DNA of 64,000 nt from Rhizophagus clarus (lineage: Eukaryota > Glomeromycota > Glomeromycetes > Glomerales > Glomeraceae), in NCBI GenBank assembly GCA_015698045.1, contig BLAL01000246.1, forward strand, positions 1,116,001 to 1,180,000, written 5' to 3'. Shown here in pieces: positions 10,238 through 21,781 of this stretch. The notes beneath the pieces are model-generated. The model saw only the letters and a program-made list of their open reading frames with translations, was not told the origin of the DNA and did not search any database. Positions within the stretch are counted from its first letter, which is position 1. The number at the start of each line of letters is the position of its first letter. The translations under genes were made by a program, and so were the position numbers.

Positions 10238-11118
10238 ATGAAGCTAATCGGATTAACAGGGGGAATAGCCTCGGGTGATTATATTACTTTCAATGTTGCA
10301 AGATTTGTTATATATTTTGTTTTAAATTTCACCTGTTTTAATTTAAAGGTAAATCAACAATATCACGAATGATTTTACGTCGTAAAATACCATTAATCGA
10401 TGGAGATTTATTAGCAAGAAAAGTAGTAGAACCAGGAAGACCCGCATATAAATTAATAATAAAACATTTTTCTCATGACGTGTTAAATGAAGATGGCACA
10501 CTTGATAGAACAAAATTAGGCAATATTATATTTGCTGATGAACGACAAAGAAAAATTTTAAATAAATGTACGCATCCTTTTATCAGAAGAGAAATTTTCA
10601 AATTATTAGTTTGGTACTGGATTACTGGCGAAAAAATAGTTGTATTGGATGCTCCCTTGTTGATTGAAAGTGGCTTATATAAATGGATGAGTACTGTTGT
10701 CGTTGTATACGTGTAAGTCTCCTTAAATTTCCAATGATTCAAGGGTGATGTATTTATAAGTATATACTTTGAAGTTTATTTGTTATATGTCATATTAAAT
10801 TAATAGAGTTTCTCTTTTTATTATTGTTATTTTCTTTTGTGATGAAGTTCTGAGCAATTACAATTACATCGTTTGATTAAACGAGATAATCTTCAAGAAC
10901 ATGTTGCTCTTCAACGTATATCTGCTCAATTGCCACTCAGAGAAAAAATTAAATATGCTGATCATGTAATCGATAATTCTAGCGAATTAGGAGAAACCGA
11001 AAGACAACTTAATGTTGTTTTAGCTAAAGTACATCCGACTTGGTGGAATTGGCTAATAACTTGGCTTGGTCCTCCTACAATAGCTGTTTTAGGTTTAGCT
11101 GCTGTCGTCAAAAGCTAA
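10238..11118 (+). CDS. CAB5: dephospho-CoA kinase
   Basis: Phosphorylates dephospho-CoA in the last step of coenzyme A synthesis. Exons 10238..10274, 10349..10712 and 10848..11118 give 223 aa. The P-loop GLTGGIASGKST is split by intron 1 inside the Gly before Lys. Further family motifs are PLIDGDLLARKVVEPG, CTHPFIRREIF and VVLDAPLLIESGLY. HRLIKRDNL and RISAQLPLREKIKYADHVIDN form the lid and C-terminal motifs. The last 27 residues (WWNWLITWLGPPTIAVLGLA and on) form a hydrophobic segment, a probable tail anchor as seen in eukaryotic DCAKD/Cab5-like proteins, so membrane attachment is likely. The promoter holds two CACGTG sites. Confidence 0.94.
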
Positions 11119-11457
11119 ATAAAATGAGAATTATTCTTCTTTTAATAAGACGAGGTTAGTTAGATATAAAGGAAATAGAAAGTAGAATTTTATCATTGTA
11201 AAAATAATTTACCAATAAAAAAAGAAAAAAAAAACCAAAAAAAAAGCTCCCATATAATTTAAAAGTCGCGTTAAAAAACGCGAATACTCAATTTGAACTT
11301 GTCCAAATTTACATTTAGTTGATTAGACTGTGAATACTTAAACAAATGATAATTTTACAATTTTTGTTTATAATTTTTGTCTATATATGTTGCTAAATAA
11401 TGAATAATAAATAGTAATAATTAATTATATAACAAAAAGGGCTTTCTTTAAACTATA
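11119..11457. other. intergenic, convergent 3' ends
   Basis: Spacer between the CAB5 and SER1 stops. It contains A-rich tracts near 11221-11244 and no gene I can support. Confidence 0.6.
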
Positions 11458-12630
11458 TTATTTAGCGTGTTTTTTCTCAAATTCAATCATATAATTGATC
11501 AAAAAATCAATCGCTTCCATATTAACAGAATTATACATACTAATTCTGATTCCACCAACACTACGATGACCTTTCAATTGAACCATTTTCAGCTCTTCAG
11601 CTCCCGCCAGGAATTCTTTTTCCAACTCTTCTGGAACAATTCTGAAAGGGGCATTCATCCTTGACCTAACCCGCTTATCAACAGGAGACCGATATATCTT
11701 TGATTTGTCAATTAAATCATAAATTTTTTTAGATTTTTCCTTATTAATTTCTTCAATTGCTCCTACACCGCCTAATTGCAATAACCATTCAAGTACCAAT
11801 CCACAGATATAAATAGAAAACATCGGAGGAGTATTATACAATGAATTGTTATCTGCAAATACTTTGTAACTTAACATTGTAGGCACAATAGCAACCCCAT
11901 TATCTTGATCATTAACGGATTTTGGTTTAATTAATAAATCATTTCTCACAATAACAATAGTTACTCCAGCAGGTCCAATATTTTTTTGTGCTCCTGCATA
12001 TATAACCCCAAATTTACTAACATCAAATTTCCTACTTAAAATATTTGAAGACATATCGCATACTAAAGGGACATTGGGGTCGACATCAGGAACAAATGGA
12101 AATTCAATCCCATTAATAGTTTCATTATCACAATAGTAAACAAAAGCAGCTTTTGGACCACTTAATTTCCATTCTTCTTTTGGTGGAATTGATCCAAAAC
12201 TTCCTTTTGATTTTTTAACATCAATCACAATATTAATATTATCATATAATCTCTTTGCTTCATCCGCCGCTTTAGCTGACCAACTTCCTGTAACGAAATA
12301 ATCTAATGGAGGATTAAATTCTTCTCCTTCGGGAATTTGTTGTCTTTTAGCTGCTAATAAATTATAAATTATTGCTGAAAATTGGGTACACCCTCCACCT
12401 TGCATAAATAAAATTTCATAATTATCAGGTACTTGTAATAAAGTTTTTAAATCTTGTTTAGTTTTATTTAAAAGATTTTCAAATGTTTTACTACGATGAG
12501 AAATTTCCATAACGGACATTCCAGTGTTTTCATAATTTAAAAAATCTCTTTGCGCTTTTTCCAAAACATTTAATGGCAAAGCTGATGGTCCTGCTCCAAA
12601 ATTATATACTTTTGGTCTTGTTGAAGACAT
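11458..12630 (-). CDS. SER1: phosphoserine aminotransferase
   Basis: PLP-dependent transamination of 3-phosphohydroxypyruvate with glutamate, the second step of serine synthesis in the cytosol. Intronless, 390 aa. The chosen start gives MSSTRPKVYNFGAGPSALPL, with the family's N-terminal motif; an in-frame Met seven codons upstream (12651) is possible. Visible signatures are MEISHRSKTFENLL, the substrate-binding MQGGGCTQFSAI, TGSWSAKA, and the Schiff-base Lys in YAGAQKNIGPAG. The C-terminal part has TPPMFSIYICGLVLEWL and the substrate-binding GHRSVGGIRISMYN. Length and motif order match a complete enzyme. Confidence 0.96.
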   Translation of the reverse strand: MSSTRPKVYNFGAGPSALPLNVLEKAQRDFLNYENTGMSVMEISHRSKTFENLLNKTKQDLKTLLQVPDNYEILFMQGGGCTQFSAIIYNLLAAKRQQIPEGEEFNPPLDYFVTGSWSAKAADEAKRLYDNINIVIDVKKSKGSFGSIPPKEEWKLSGPKAAFVYYCDNETINGIEFPFVPDVDPNVPLVCDMSSNILSRKFDVSKFGVIYAGAQKNIGPAGVTIVIVRNDLLIKPKSVNDQDNGVAIVPTMLSYKVFADNNSLYNTPPMFSIYICGLVLEWLLQLGGVGAIEEINKEKSKKIYDLIDKSKIYRSPVDKRVRSRMNAPFRIVPEELEKEFLAGAEELKMVQLKGHRSVGGIRISMYNSVNMEAIDFLINYMIEFEKKHAK

Positions 12631-12651
12631 GTTAATAAAAAGAAATGCCAA

Positions 12652-13202
12652 TTCGCAAGAAATTAATCTTTTTTAAAAAAAAATACGCGATATTAATACG
12701 TGTAATGTAATAATTATGTAATACAATCATGTGCTTTGATTTAGATCTCATTATGACACATTTATAGTCATTGATCATCTTAACTTCTATTAAACTGTTT
12801 TCAAAAAAAATTCGTGTTACGCGCAAATTTACTTTTGTCGGATCTTTGACAAAAAATATTTATTAGAAAGTAGTATTATGGTGACTTATGGTCACACGAT
12901 TATAACGATAATATCGTATCTAAAGCATACATGAACACTGATTGATTAATGAAAATCAAAAATAGGGAGTGGTCGTTATTCGGAACATATTACAAATGAC
13001 AAATCATTCATTATATTCATTATGGTAAGCTAAGTGATCCGCTTAGAACGTGTGGTATCTATCTATATTATAAATCAATAAAATTGAATAAGCATGTGCG
13101 TGACGGCGGAAACAATTTTACACAGATCAAGCACACTACAAAAATGAAAAAAAAAAAAAATAAAATATTTATTAAATTAAAAACGCATTGAATATACTAA
13201 AT
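12652..13202. other. SER1 upstream spacer
   Basis: SER1 promoter side and the 3' flank of the MAPR gene. AT-rich with an A-run near 13147-13160; no gene seen. Confidence 0.55.
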
Positions 13203-14110
13203 TTATTTTGACTTTTGAGCAGAAGCATCATTACAAGGAGGAGGAATTGGTGATTTTGGATCTATAGGGGGATGAACTACACGTCCTACTTTATAATATG
13301 TATGATGATCACGATAAAATGTTGCCCAATTTTCGAGATCCTATAATAAAAAAAGTTTCTCATGAGAAAATTCATCTTAACTTTAATTAATGATAATTTA
13401 TTTTTACCTTAAGTTGCTGAGGAGTTAATCCACGTAAATCATGAGTTAAATGAGTTTCGAAACATCCTGTAACATATGCACGAGATGCATCTTTTCCTGC
13501 AAAAAAATTATAACCACCTCCCTAAGAAATTTAGAGAATATATGTTATTGACTCATTTTTGAGATAAAATATCTAATAAAATTATACAAACTTTGCCATA
13601 ATAATGTTTTCCAGGGGTAACATCGAAGACTTCACCACTATAGCATTGTTAGAATCAGAAATTTCAATGTTTTTTGTTTTTAAAAAAAAATGAAAAATAT
13701 AAATTTCTCTCTTACTTCATAGCAATATAAATGGGTAAATTAGGATCAGATCCATCATATTTAGCCAACTCTGCTTCAGAAAAGATAATTTCTTTTCTCT
13801 AATATGTATAATTTATTGAAAATTTATCAATTTAAAAAATCACTTAATGTGTCAGTAAATTAATTATACAAACCGGAACCCAATTTCTCCAATTAGTATA
13901 TTTTCCTTCATATCCCCAAAACCAAGTTTCGGTTACAAAATAGGAGGTAGCAAAATTTACAATTAAAAAAGTTAAAAGTACTTGCAATATGCTTAGGCAT
14001 ATAAAACCAGTTATATTTTTTTGTTTTTGAACATTATTCTTGGACGATCTCGAAGAATCATAGTTCTCGGAAAGACTATTTGTATCTTTCTTCCTTTGAA
14101 CTGGAGGCAT
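13203..14110 (-). CDS. cytochrome b5-like heme/steroid-binding protein (MAPR family)
   Basis: Membrane-associated progesterone-receptor (MAPR) type protein; relatives bind heme and support sterol P450 enzymes (fungal Dap1). Exons (minus): 14110..13874, 13798..13716, 13637..13592, 13521..13408 and 13340..13203, giving 205 aa. Residues about 31-53 form one membrane segment (ITGFICLSILQVLLTFLIV). The binding domain follows: FSEAELAKYDGSDPNLPIYI, then NGEVFDVTPGKHYYGKGGGY and NFFAGKDASRAYVTGCF, the standard MAPR order. The tail is Pro-rich (VVHPPIDPKSPIPPP). The domain is clear; whether it is the Dap1 counterpart or a neighbouring MAPR subgroup cannot be decided. Confidence 0.88.
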
Positions 14111-14530
14111 TGTAAAATAGGTATACTATAGTTACTCTATTCCGATTTTTTGTCTATTTTCACACGTAGTGAAAGTTCGTTTTTAAGTTTGATGCAACTT
14201 TTATTTAACGTTGCATGTGATTGGTATAACTATTTGTGGTTTCAGTATATAACTATTACTAACAACTATGATATTATATAAATGGTAAATACGTTTTGAG
14301 ATGATTGCAACTAACCACCAATGCGTAAACAGTAATAGTTTATGAATTACGTTAATTTTACATCCGATATTTACTTGGATATAACATTATATATAATATA
14401 AATATGAGGAGGATGATTTTTTTTTACTCACAAATAAAGTAAGAAAAAAATAAACATTAGAAAAATAATTGGGAGTTGCGGTATCCTCCAAAACAATAAT
14501 TGTAATAAACTGGGAAATTTGTCCACTTTA
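14111..14530. other. intergenic spacer
   Basis: Between the MAPR start and the Ulp1-like stop. I see only AT-rich sequence. Confidence 0.55.
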
Positions 14531-15394
14531 TTATTCTGCATAATTCCACAACTCTATACACATAACTTGTCTAAATTTTTCAACAGCTTCAAATTTAACA
14601 ATATTTTTGATCTTATCCATCTCAATATTCTCCGCTATTAATCTTGCGAACATACATATGAACACACCGCAAGAATATCCATCCACTTGCGGCGCTTCTT
14701 CTTTGTCAAACATCAAATCTAAAGTAGCATTAATTGGATTTCCAACTTCATTATTTTCATTCGAAACTTTATGATATTCTTTATTTAACCAAGTAATTAG
14801 GTTCTCCTCAATCTCGGTGGCGCATTCATCCGTTACTGATCCGAATGAATCAATGATCACAATTCTACGTGGTTCCTCTATGAATATCGCAACCAAGATC
14901 CAATGGTCGTCAGTAATGTTGATTGGAACAAAAATGGTTTCTTTTTTATAGATTTCTGTTTTTTTGGTCCAATTTGCGACAGAAGAATACCCACCCATTG
15001 CTAACCTCATGTAAAAATAGGACGTGAAAGAATGAATATGTTCAAACTTCGTGTTCAAATGAGTAAGGTACATATTAATTTGATCTGAAGAAAGCCAAGA
15101 ATCTTTTTCCTGTAATTTGATTAGTCCTTTTATTGTTAAAGATTCGGATCTAATATAAATAGATTTTTTTCTATTTTTATTTTTATTCAACCACTTCAGA
15201 AATTCTTCTTGGCTTTCTTCCTTTACATTAAATATTTCAGAAACTTCCGGAAATTCTTCTTCTAGTTTTTTTTGCGGCTTTGAACTTGTCCTAATTTTAG
15301 AGAATTATTTAGATATAAAACATTTGATTTTTATAAGAAAACATACTTTTTATATTTACCTTAATTTCGATCTCGTCCTAGTCGAGATTGACAT
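14531..15394 (-). CDS. Ulp1-family cysteine peptidase (C48)
   Basis: Probable protease for SUMO, NEDD8 or a related modifier. Exons (minus) 15394..15360 and 15290..14531, 264 aa. The intron starts GTAAAT and ends TTAG. The N-terminus is basic (MSISTRTRSKLRTSSKPQKK). The peptidase domain is about residues 75-250: WLSSDQINMYL, then the catalytic His in ITDDHWILV, the Asp in IVIIDSFGS, and the Gln-Cys pair in APQVDGYSCGVFICMFA. All four catalytic positions are present. At 264 aa it is short, with little beyond the catalytic domain, as in the smaller SENP8-like proteins. Substrate specificity is not visible. Confidence 0.9.
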
Positions 15395-15826
15395 ATTTTT
15401 AGTTATAAACAATGAAGAAGTTTTATACGCGTTCTGCTAAACTGATTTATTATTAAACAATGATACCGCGAAGTAATTAAGTGATTTATGCAGCCCTGCA
15501 GCAAATGCGCCAATGACTAATAACGACTTAAGAGAAACACTGCAGAAAAATCGGAGTCTGATCTTTAGTTTTCCTTTTTATCAATCATGATTTTTTAGAA
15601 TTTCCTATTGTTGTATATATCGCTGTTATAATATCTTCCAGTTTTCATCGGGCGATCGATGATCGATTATCATACGGATTCGGGATCCCGAAATATACCA
15701 TTTGGAAAATATAATATACCGTTTTTGCGGAAATGATCGACCGCTGATCCTGTAATACCTTAAAAAAAATATAAGTACGATTCCTTACTTGTTCACTTTT
15801 TGCACTTCATAAATTAAAAAAAAAAA
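15395..15826. other. divergent promoter region
   Basis: Shared upstream region of the Ulp1-like gene (-) and the sterol reductase (+). A GATCGAT-rich stretch lies at 15653-15668 (GGGCGATCGATGATCGAT begins at 15650); no known site is assigned. Confidence 0.5.
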
Positions 15827-17564
15827 ATGCCATCGAAAAAAGCTCTCCATAACCCCAAAACAACAGAATATGAGTTCTTGGGTCCAATTGGGGCATTCTT
15901 AATGATAACAGTACTTCCCTCTTTGGTATATTTATTACATTTAGGTTGCCAACCTGAAGGATGTCCATCTCCTGCTTTAGTCAATCAATTATTAAATCCA
16001 CGAAAACTAGCTCTATTCTTTTCTACTGAAAATATACTTTCTTTATTTGATTTACAAGCTTCTATAGCTTATATAGGATATCTAAGTTATCTTATTCTTG
16101 CATGGTATCTTATACCTGGGAGATGGGTTGAAGGAACTCAACTTCGTGATGGAAGAAAATTAAAATATAAAGAAAATGGATTTCGTAGTATGATGCTAAC
16201 ACTAAGTATAATTGGATGTATTGTATTATTTAAAGGATATAAACCTTTATTATTTATTTATGATCATTTTATTGGGTTAATGACTTGTTCCGTAATTGTT
16301 TCATTTTCGGTTGCTATTTATGTTTATTTGGCTTCTTTTCAAGAAGGAAAATTATTAGCTCTTGGAGGAAATTCTGGAAACATAATTTATGATGTAGGTG
16401 TTAAATTTTACCTAACTTTGATAATGATCATTATCTTACCTTAATGTTTTGGTATGATAAAGTTTATGATTGGAAGGGAATTGAATCCTCGAATAGGATC
16501 TTTTGATATAAAATACTTTATTGAATTAAGACCTGGAATAACAGAATGGACAATTATTAATATTGCAATGGCAGTTAAACAATATCATGATCTTGGGTAT
16601 ATTACAATTGGAATGATTTTGGTAATTATATTTCAAGGATGGTATTGCATTGATTCAGTGTATAATGAAGTAAGTTAAAAATGGAGTCTTTTTATAAAAA
16701 CATATAAGCATATTAATTAGTATATATTTTAGCCAGCAGTTTTAACTACTATGGATATTACAACAGATGGATTTGGATGGATGTTATCATTTGGTAATAT
16801 TACTTGGCTAGGATTTCTATATCCTTTACAAGCAAGATATTTGGCTTTAAGACCAAATCATCTTTCTTGGTTGGAGATTGCAATTATTGTATCTCTTCAA
16901 ACTATTGGTTATACTATTTTTAGAGGGGCTAATAATGAAAAAAATGCATTTAGGAATAATCCTAAAGATCCAAAACTTAAAGGTTAGAAAATATAACATT
17001 TTTTATTATATTATTAATTCTTACTATCATTTATTATTATAGATCTTAAATATATAACTACTGAATCCGGATCTAAATTAATTGTCTCTAGTTGGTGGGG
17101 TAAAGCAAGGCATATCAATTATCTGGGTATATTATTATTATATAATTAATATATATGTGTATATCAATATTTAGAGAGATGATGTTATACTAATTGTTAT
17201 TCATATTAATAATAGGTGATTGGATAATGTCATGGGCTTGGTGTTTACCTTGTGGTAAAATATAATTAATTGTCATATTATTCATTATATAATAATTACA
17301 CTATACTTATTAATTATAATATATTTTAATGTAGGATTTAATGATATATTCCCATATTTTTATGTAGTATATTTCGCAGTATTACTAATTCATAGAGAAT
17401 TAAGGGATGAAGAAAAATGTAAAAAGAAATATAAGAAGGATTGGGATAGATATTGTGAAATTGTTAAATATAGGATTATACCCGGTAAGTATTAATGTAA
17501 ATATCTCTTATGATAATGTTAAAAATATTAATTCTAATAATATGTTTATACAGGTATTTATTAA
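15827..17564 (+). CDS. ERG24: delta(14)-sterol reductase
   Basis: NADPH-dependent reduction of the C14-C15 double bond after lanosterol demethylation, in the ER membrane (ergosterol pathway). Seven exons: 15827..16393, 16463..16669, 16733..16982, 17043..17126, 17216..17254, 17335..17484 and 17554..17564. They total 435 aa, close to known fungal enzymes; the last exon encodes only the final GIY. Multiple membrane segments are visible. The family signature is [20 protein letters not shown] followed by [12 protein letters not shown]. The C-terminal half has [40 protein letters not shown] and [17 protein letters not shown]4 and DHCR7 relatives share this architecture; overall length and the ELRPG motif favour ERG24. 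Confidence 0.9.
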
Positions 17565-17779
17565 AGCACACATACAGTATATTTATATACTACAGTAATT
17601 ATAGTACAATGAATAACTAACTACTAAAGATGATGTTGTTTGGCATATTATATTATTTGACTTAAGTTAAAATAGGACGGAGAAATTTTAAAAAAAAAAA
17701 AATTATTTAAAAACAACAAGCGAATAAATAAATAAATTATTGTTACAAGGTTTTCTATATAATGTTTCTTCTCCCCTTT

Positions 17780-19398
17780 CTATTTTCTGATTATTTTAAA
17801 TAATTCATACTCATCAATACAAAAATAAGACTCATCTCTAATATCATTTGAATAATATTGTTTGCTACATCTACAACTTGATGGTAAATTAAAATTATCA
17901 TCCAAAAACAAATCATTTGTACCAAATCGAGGACCAGTATTTTTTGAAATATAAAATGCGTTAGAAATATGATTGGGGTTAATTCTACTTAATCTTGACC
18001 TTGATTCTAATTTTTTTAATTCCGTACTAAAATTTAAATGATTATGGTTCATCCAAGAAGTATTATCTTTAGAATCCAAAGAATTTGTTTCGTCTGGAAA
18101 AGAAAATATAAAAGATCTATATTCAGTTCTCCAAAACTCATTTGGTTCTTTCCATCGATCATGTTCAAAACTGTAAGGATTATAACCACCAATCAATTCG
18201 TTGGTATCTTTAACTCTCATGATAATAACAGTATTTTCTAATTTTTTGCTCTTTTTTTGAAATATTTTAGCAGTAAAACCATCCAAAGTACCCCTAATTT
18301 TTAAATCAAATTTGTAAGGTAAATCATTATAATTGTAAGTTTTTTCGGATTTTTTATCAATCCAACTACAAATTAACGTTAAATGTTTCAATTTTAATAA
18401 ATTTGAGTCAATTAATTTAATTCTTTTAACATCAAGTCTTTTTGTGACGATACTTGGATTAACATAATACCAAATTGAATTTTCATAAATATCTTGTTGA
18501 ATAAATTCCTTAAAAGGTTTAACTTTACTATAAAAATCTTTATAAGTAATATTGTTAAATCTAATAAAAGGTACAAATTCTTTTATAATTTTTGAAAAAA
18601 TCATTTTAAATTTTTTTGGCCATTTTGTTATGTCATAATGAAGTTTTTGATTATTCGGAGTAACATTTCTTCGTATAACTTGTCCTTTACACCATATAAT
18701 TAAACTCATCCAAATGTCAATTTCATCCATATATAATTCATCATTTTTAATCATATCTTTAAAAAAATTTGATGATATTGATTGAATATTAAATGAGCCA
18801 AATATTGAATAAGGATCTTTACTGATCTTCGTCAAACAAAATTCTTGTAATTGTTTCCATAATGGATATAAACTAAAGATATACGAAAAATTTTCATATA
18901 AATACGTTGAATGATATTCTATTAGATATTTCTCAATGTATGAACATAATTCGGGAAGAATTAATTCATCTGATGCAATAATAATTTCAAATAAAAACTC
19001 AGGTGATTTTTTATCACAAGAAAACGATCCAGAGTAAATATATCTGTCAGTAATATGAAGAATTAGGTTAAATTACGTTATTAATGGAACGTAAAATGAT
19101 TTACACACCTTAAGATAGCCTCAAAAACCTCAGGTTTGATGTTTGGTTTTTCGATAAAGAAAAATCCATCATTATCCTTTTTACGCCAATCCTTTTTAAA
19201 AGCGGTATTAAAATATGGACACATAGCACGTATAAGATATAAATGTGCTTTAAACGTCTTTTTATTATGATCTTGTCCTATAATAATTTTCACATTGTAA
19301 TCTTCTATTTCATTTAATTCATCATTATAAAGAAAATTTCCAAGTTTCTCTGAAAATTTCTTAATTAATTTAATATCATCTGGTATCATTTTATTCAA
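17780..19398 (-). CDS. BTB-BACK-TLDc protein, array copy 1
   Basis: Putative adaptor: an N-terminal BTB/POZ domain, a BACK region, and a C-terminal TLDc domain. Exons (minus) 19398..19109 and 19043..17780, 517 aa; the intron interrupts the Arg codon after EVFEAIL in phase 2. The BTB part shows VKIIIGQDHNKKTFKAHLYL and PNIKPEVFEAIL, joined to YIYSGSF. BACK follows (EFCLTKISKDP to FVPFIRFNNITY). TLDc is about residues 325-515: LTLICSWIDKK, IRGTLDGFTAKIF, LIGGYNPYSFE, then GPRFGTNDLF and IDEYELFKI. The start could also be Met4. It is the most divergent of the three paralogs here. BTB proteins often recruit Cul3, TLDc proteins relate to oxidative stress; the specific role is unknown. Confidence 0.88.
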
Positions 19399-19785
19399 TT
19401 TAAATTAATTTTCTTTATTTATTTTTTTAAAAAAAAAAAAAAAAAAAAAATTTAGAGAATATTTATAATTTTATGCTAATTTACTGTCAAGGTTAATGTT
19501 AATTTACGTCAGAATCGTCAATATCAAGATAATCGGTCATTCATACTCCGAAAATACGAATTCTCCGTCATTAATTTGACTCGAAAAGGAAATTAATAAA
19601 AGAATAAAACTTTTGTTTTACAAACAATGAATAAATATTTCGTTGTTGAGACTTTGTTCCTCCACGTATTGCTGCGCTTCGTGATCTACATGAAACGGAG
19701 ATTACGTGTTACATTTTAATTTTATCATCATCATTACTATTATTATTATTAAATTAAAAGAAATTGGTATACAAGAAGATCTAAA
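19399..19785. other. intergenic spacer between BTB-TLDc copies
   Basis: Contains an uninterrupted A-run at about 19429-19450 preceded by T's; otherwise AT-rich with no gene. Confidence 0.55.
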
Positions 19786-21426
19786 TTATTTTTTGACTAG
19801 TTGAAAAACTTCAAATTCCTCGGCAGAAAATAGATCGGGATTGTTTCTAATAGCTTCTTCATATCTATAATGAACACATTGACAACAATCCGCGTTAAAA
19901 CTTCCCCAAGCTCTTAAATCATTTCCACCCCATTGAGGTCCACAATTAGCGTAACTATAAATAGCGTGATCAATTTGATTATTTCTAACTCGGCTCAATT
20001 TAAATCCATTTTTTAAATCCAAACTGTTTCTTCCATTCGTGCCTTCAAAACTAAATATAAAACTTTCACTCGTAGATTTATATCCACTTCCATTCCAATT
20101 TAAAGGATTATATCCGCCCAATATTTCTTTTGTTCCTTTAACTCTAAGTACCATCACAGTTTTATCAAAATTATCACATTTTTTATGAAACTCTGCTGCT
20201 GTAAATCCATCACGCGTTGAACGGAGTAATAATCTAAATTGATAAGGAATCGATGCTAATCTGTAGGGATAAGATAATCTATCAACCCAACATGAAATGA
20301 GTGATGCATGTTTTAAATTAATTATGGATGAGTCTATAGGAGAAGGACGAGAAGGTTGCAATGAATTTCTGTAGTTAATTAAATATGGGAAAGATAATGA
20401 TTCTTTATTGTTATTTCCAGCATTAAAATTTATAATTTCTTCTTGTATTTCTTTCTCTTGTTTATTTACAAATATGACATTTTTTGGATTAACATATTTC
20501 CATAAAACTTCTTCATATACGTCCTCCGGAAATATTTTCTTTAAAGGTCTTATTTTAACAAAAAAATCTTCTGGTGATATATCACTGAACCTTATAAATG
20601 GAATACAATTTTTTAATCTTTCTTTTAAACTTCCAAAGTCTCTATCACCCCATTTATCAACTATTTCGTTAATCGTTTTCTCTTCATTATATTCTCCTAT
20701 ACTTGGTTCTTGATTTATTCCCCATTTTAATAATGTATTCCATATTTCAATTTCCTTCATTATTAGATCATCTCGTTTTAGTAATCCGGAAAGTATTGCT
20801 TCACTGCACGAAAGAAAATTTGGAGATTCAAAGATGATTGAAGGATTCGGGCAAATTTGATCCAGACAATATGTTTGTAATTTTTTCCATAGTTCTCGTT
20901 TAAATGCTATATTTAATATCTCCGTAAAGTTTTCTTTTATATAAGATGAATGATGTAAAAGAAACTGATCTTCTACGTATGAGATCATTTCTGGAAGAAT
21001 TAATTCATCTGCTGCACATAGTAATTGAATTATAAATGAAGGTGATTGTAATTCTATCGACGTTACTGTTCCCGTATATAAATATCTAAAAAAAAAGGAG
21101 AGAATAGATGAAAGAAATAAAAAAGAAAGTAAAAATAAAAGTAAAAGGATGAAGGGAAGGAAAAATACTTACTTGAGAACGATTTCAAAAACTTCAGGTT
21201 CAATATTTGGTTTGTCAAATATAATATTATTACCTTCTTTTTTTGCCCATTCACTTGATAATCCAGCGTTGAAATAAGGACATTGAGCTTTTAATATTAA
21301 AGAATGAGCTCTAAAATTTTGAGTGTTATCATCTTTTCCAACTCTAATAACAACATTTGATTCATCGGCTGAATTAAAATATCTTGAAAAGTTTTGTGAA
21401 AAGTGTGTTAATAAATCTATAGACAT
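19786..21426 (-). CDS. BTB-BACK-TLDc protein, array copy 2
   Basis: Second paralog with the same domain order. Exons (minus) 21426..21173 and 21085..19786, 517 aa; the phase-2 intron starts GTAAGT in the Lys codon after EVFEIVL, exactly as in copy 3. The chosen start gives MSIDLLTHFSQNFSRYFNS; an in-frame Met 16 codons upstream (21474) adds a hydrophobic stretch unlike the paralogs. BTB: VVIRVGKDDNTQNFRAHSLI. BACK: CADELILPEMISYVEDQFL. TLDc: LISCWVDRL, LLRSTRDGFTAAEFHKKC, ILGGYNPLNW, CGPQWGGNDL and AEEFEVFQLVKK. Its promoter faces that of the complex I 49-kDa gene. Confidence 0.9.
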
Positions 21427-21781
21427 TATAAATAAGTACTGTATATTATTTTGGTAAGAAAATAGGATAAACAAATTTATGGAAATGTGGCAATGACAAT
21501 GATATTTATATTTTTTATTTTATTGATTGGCGCCAATTTTGATACCGGATTATTGGAAGATTGGAAGATCTTCTTGATGATCTAATATTTTATTGTAACG
21601 GAGCATAAGCAACGTTCACTATGCGATCAGCAACAAATAGGATTTCACACCTCAAAAAGACACGAATAAACAGAAATAAACCGAGATTTCGCCTTTTTGG
21701 GCAAACATGTAATGATGTAGTACACTATTGGTTAAATAAATTATTGGTTTGTCATATACTCATTGTAAAATTAAAAAAATT
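21427..21781. other. divergent promoter region
   Basis: About 355 bp between the BTB-TLDc copy 2 start (-) and the complex I 49-kDa start (+). No site recognised. Confidence 0.5.
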
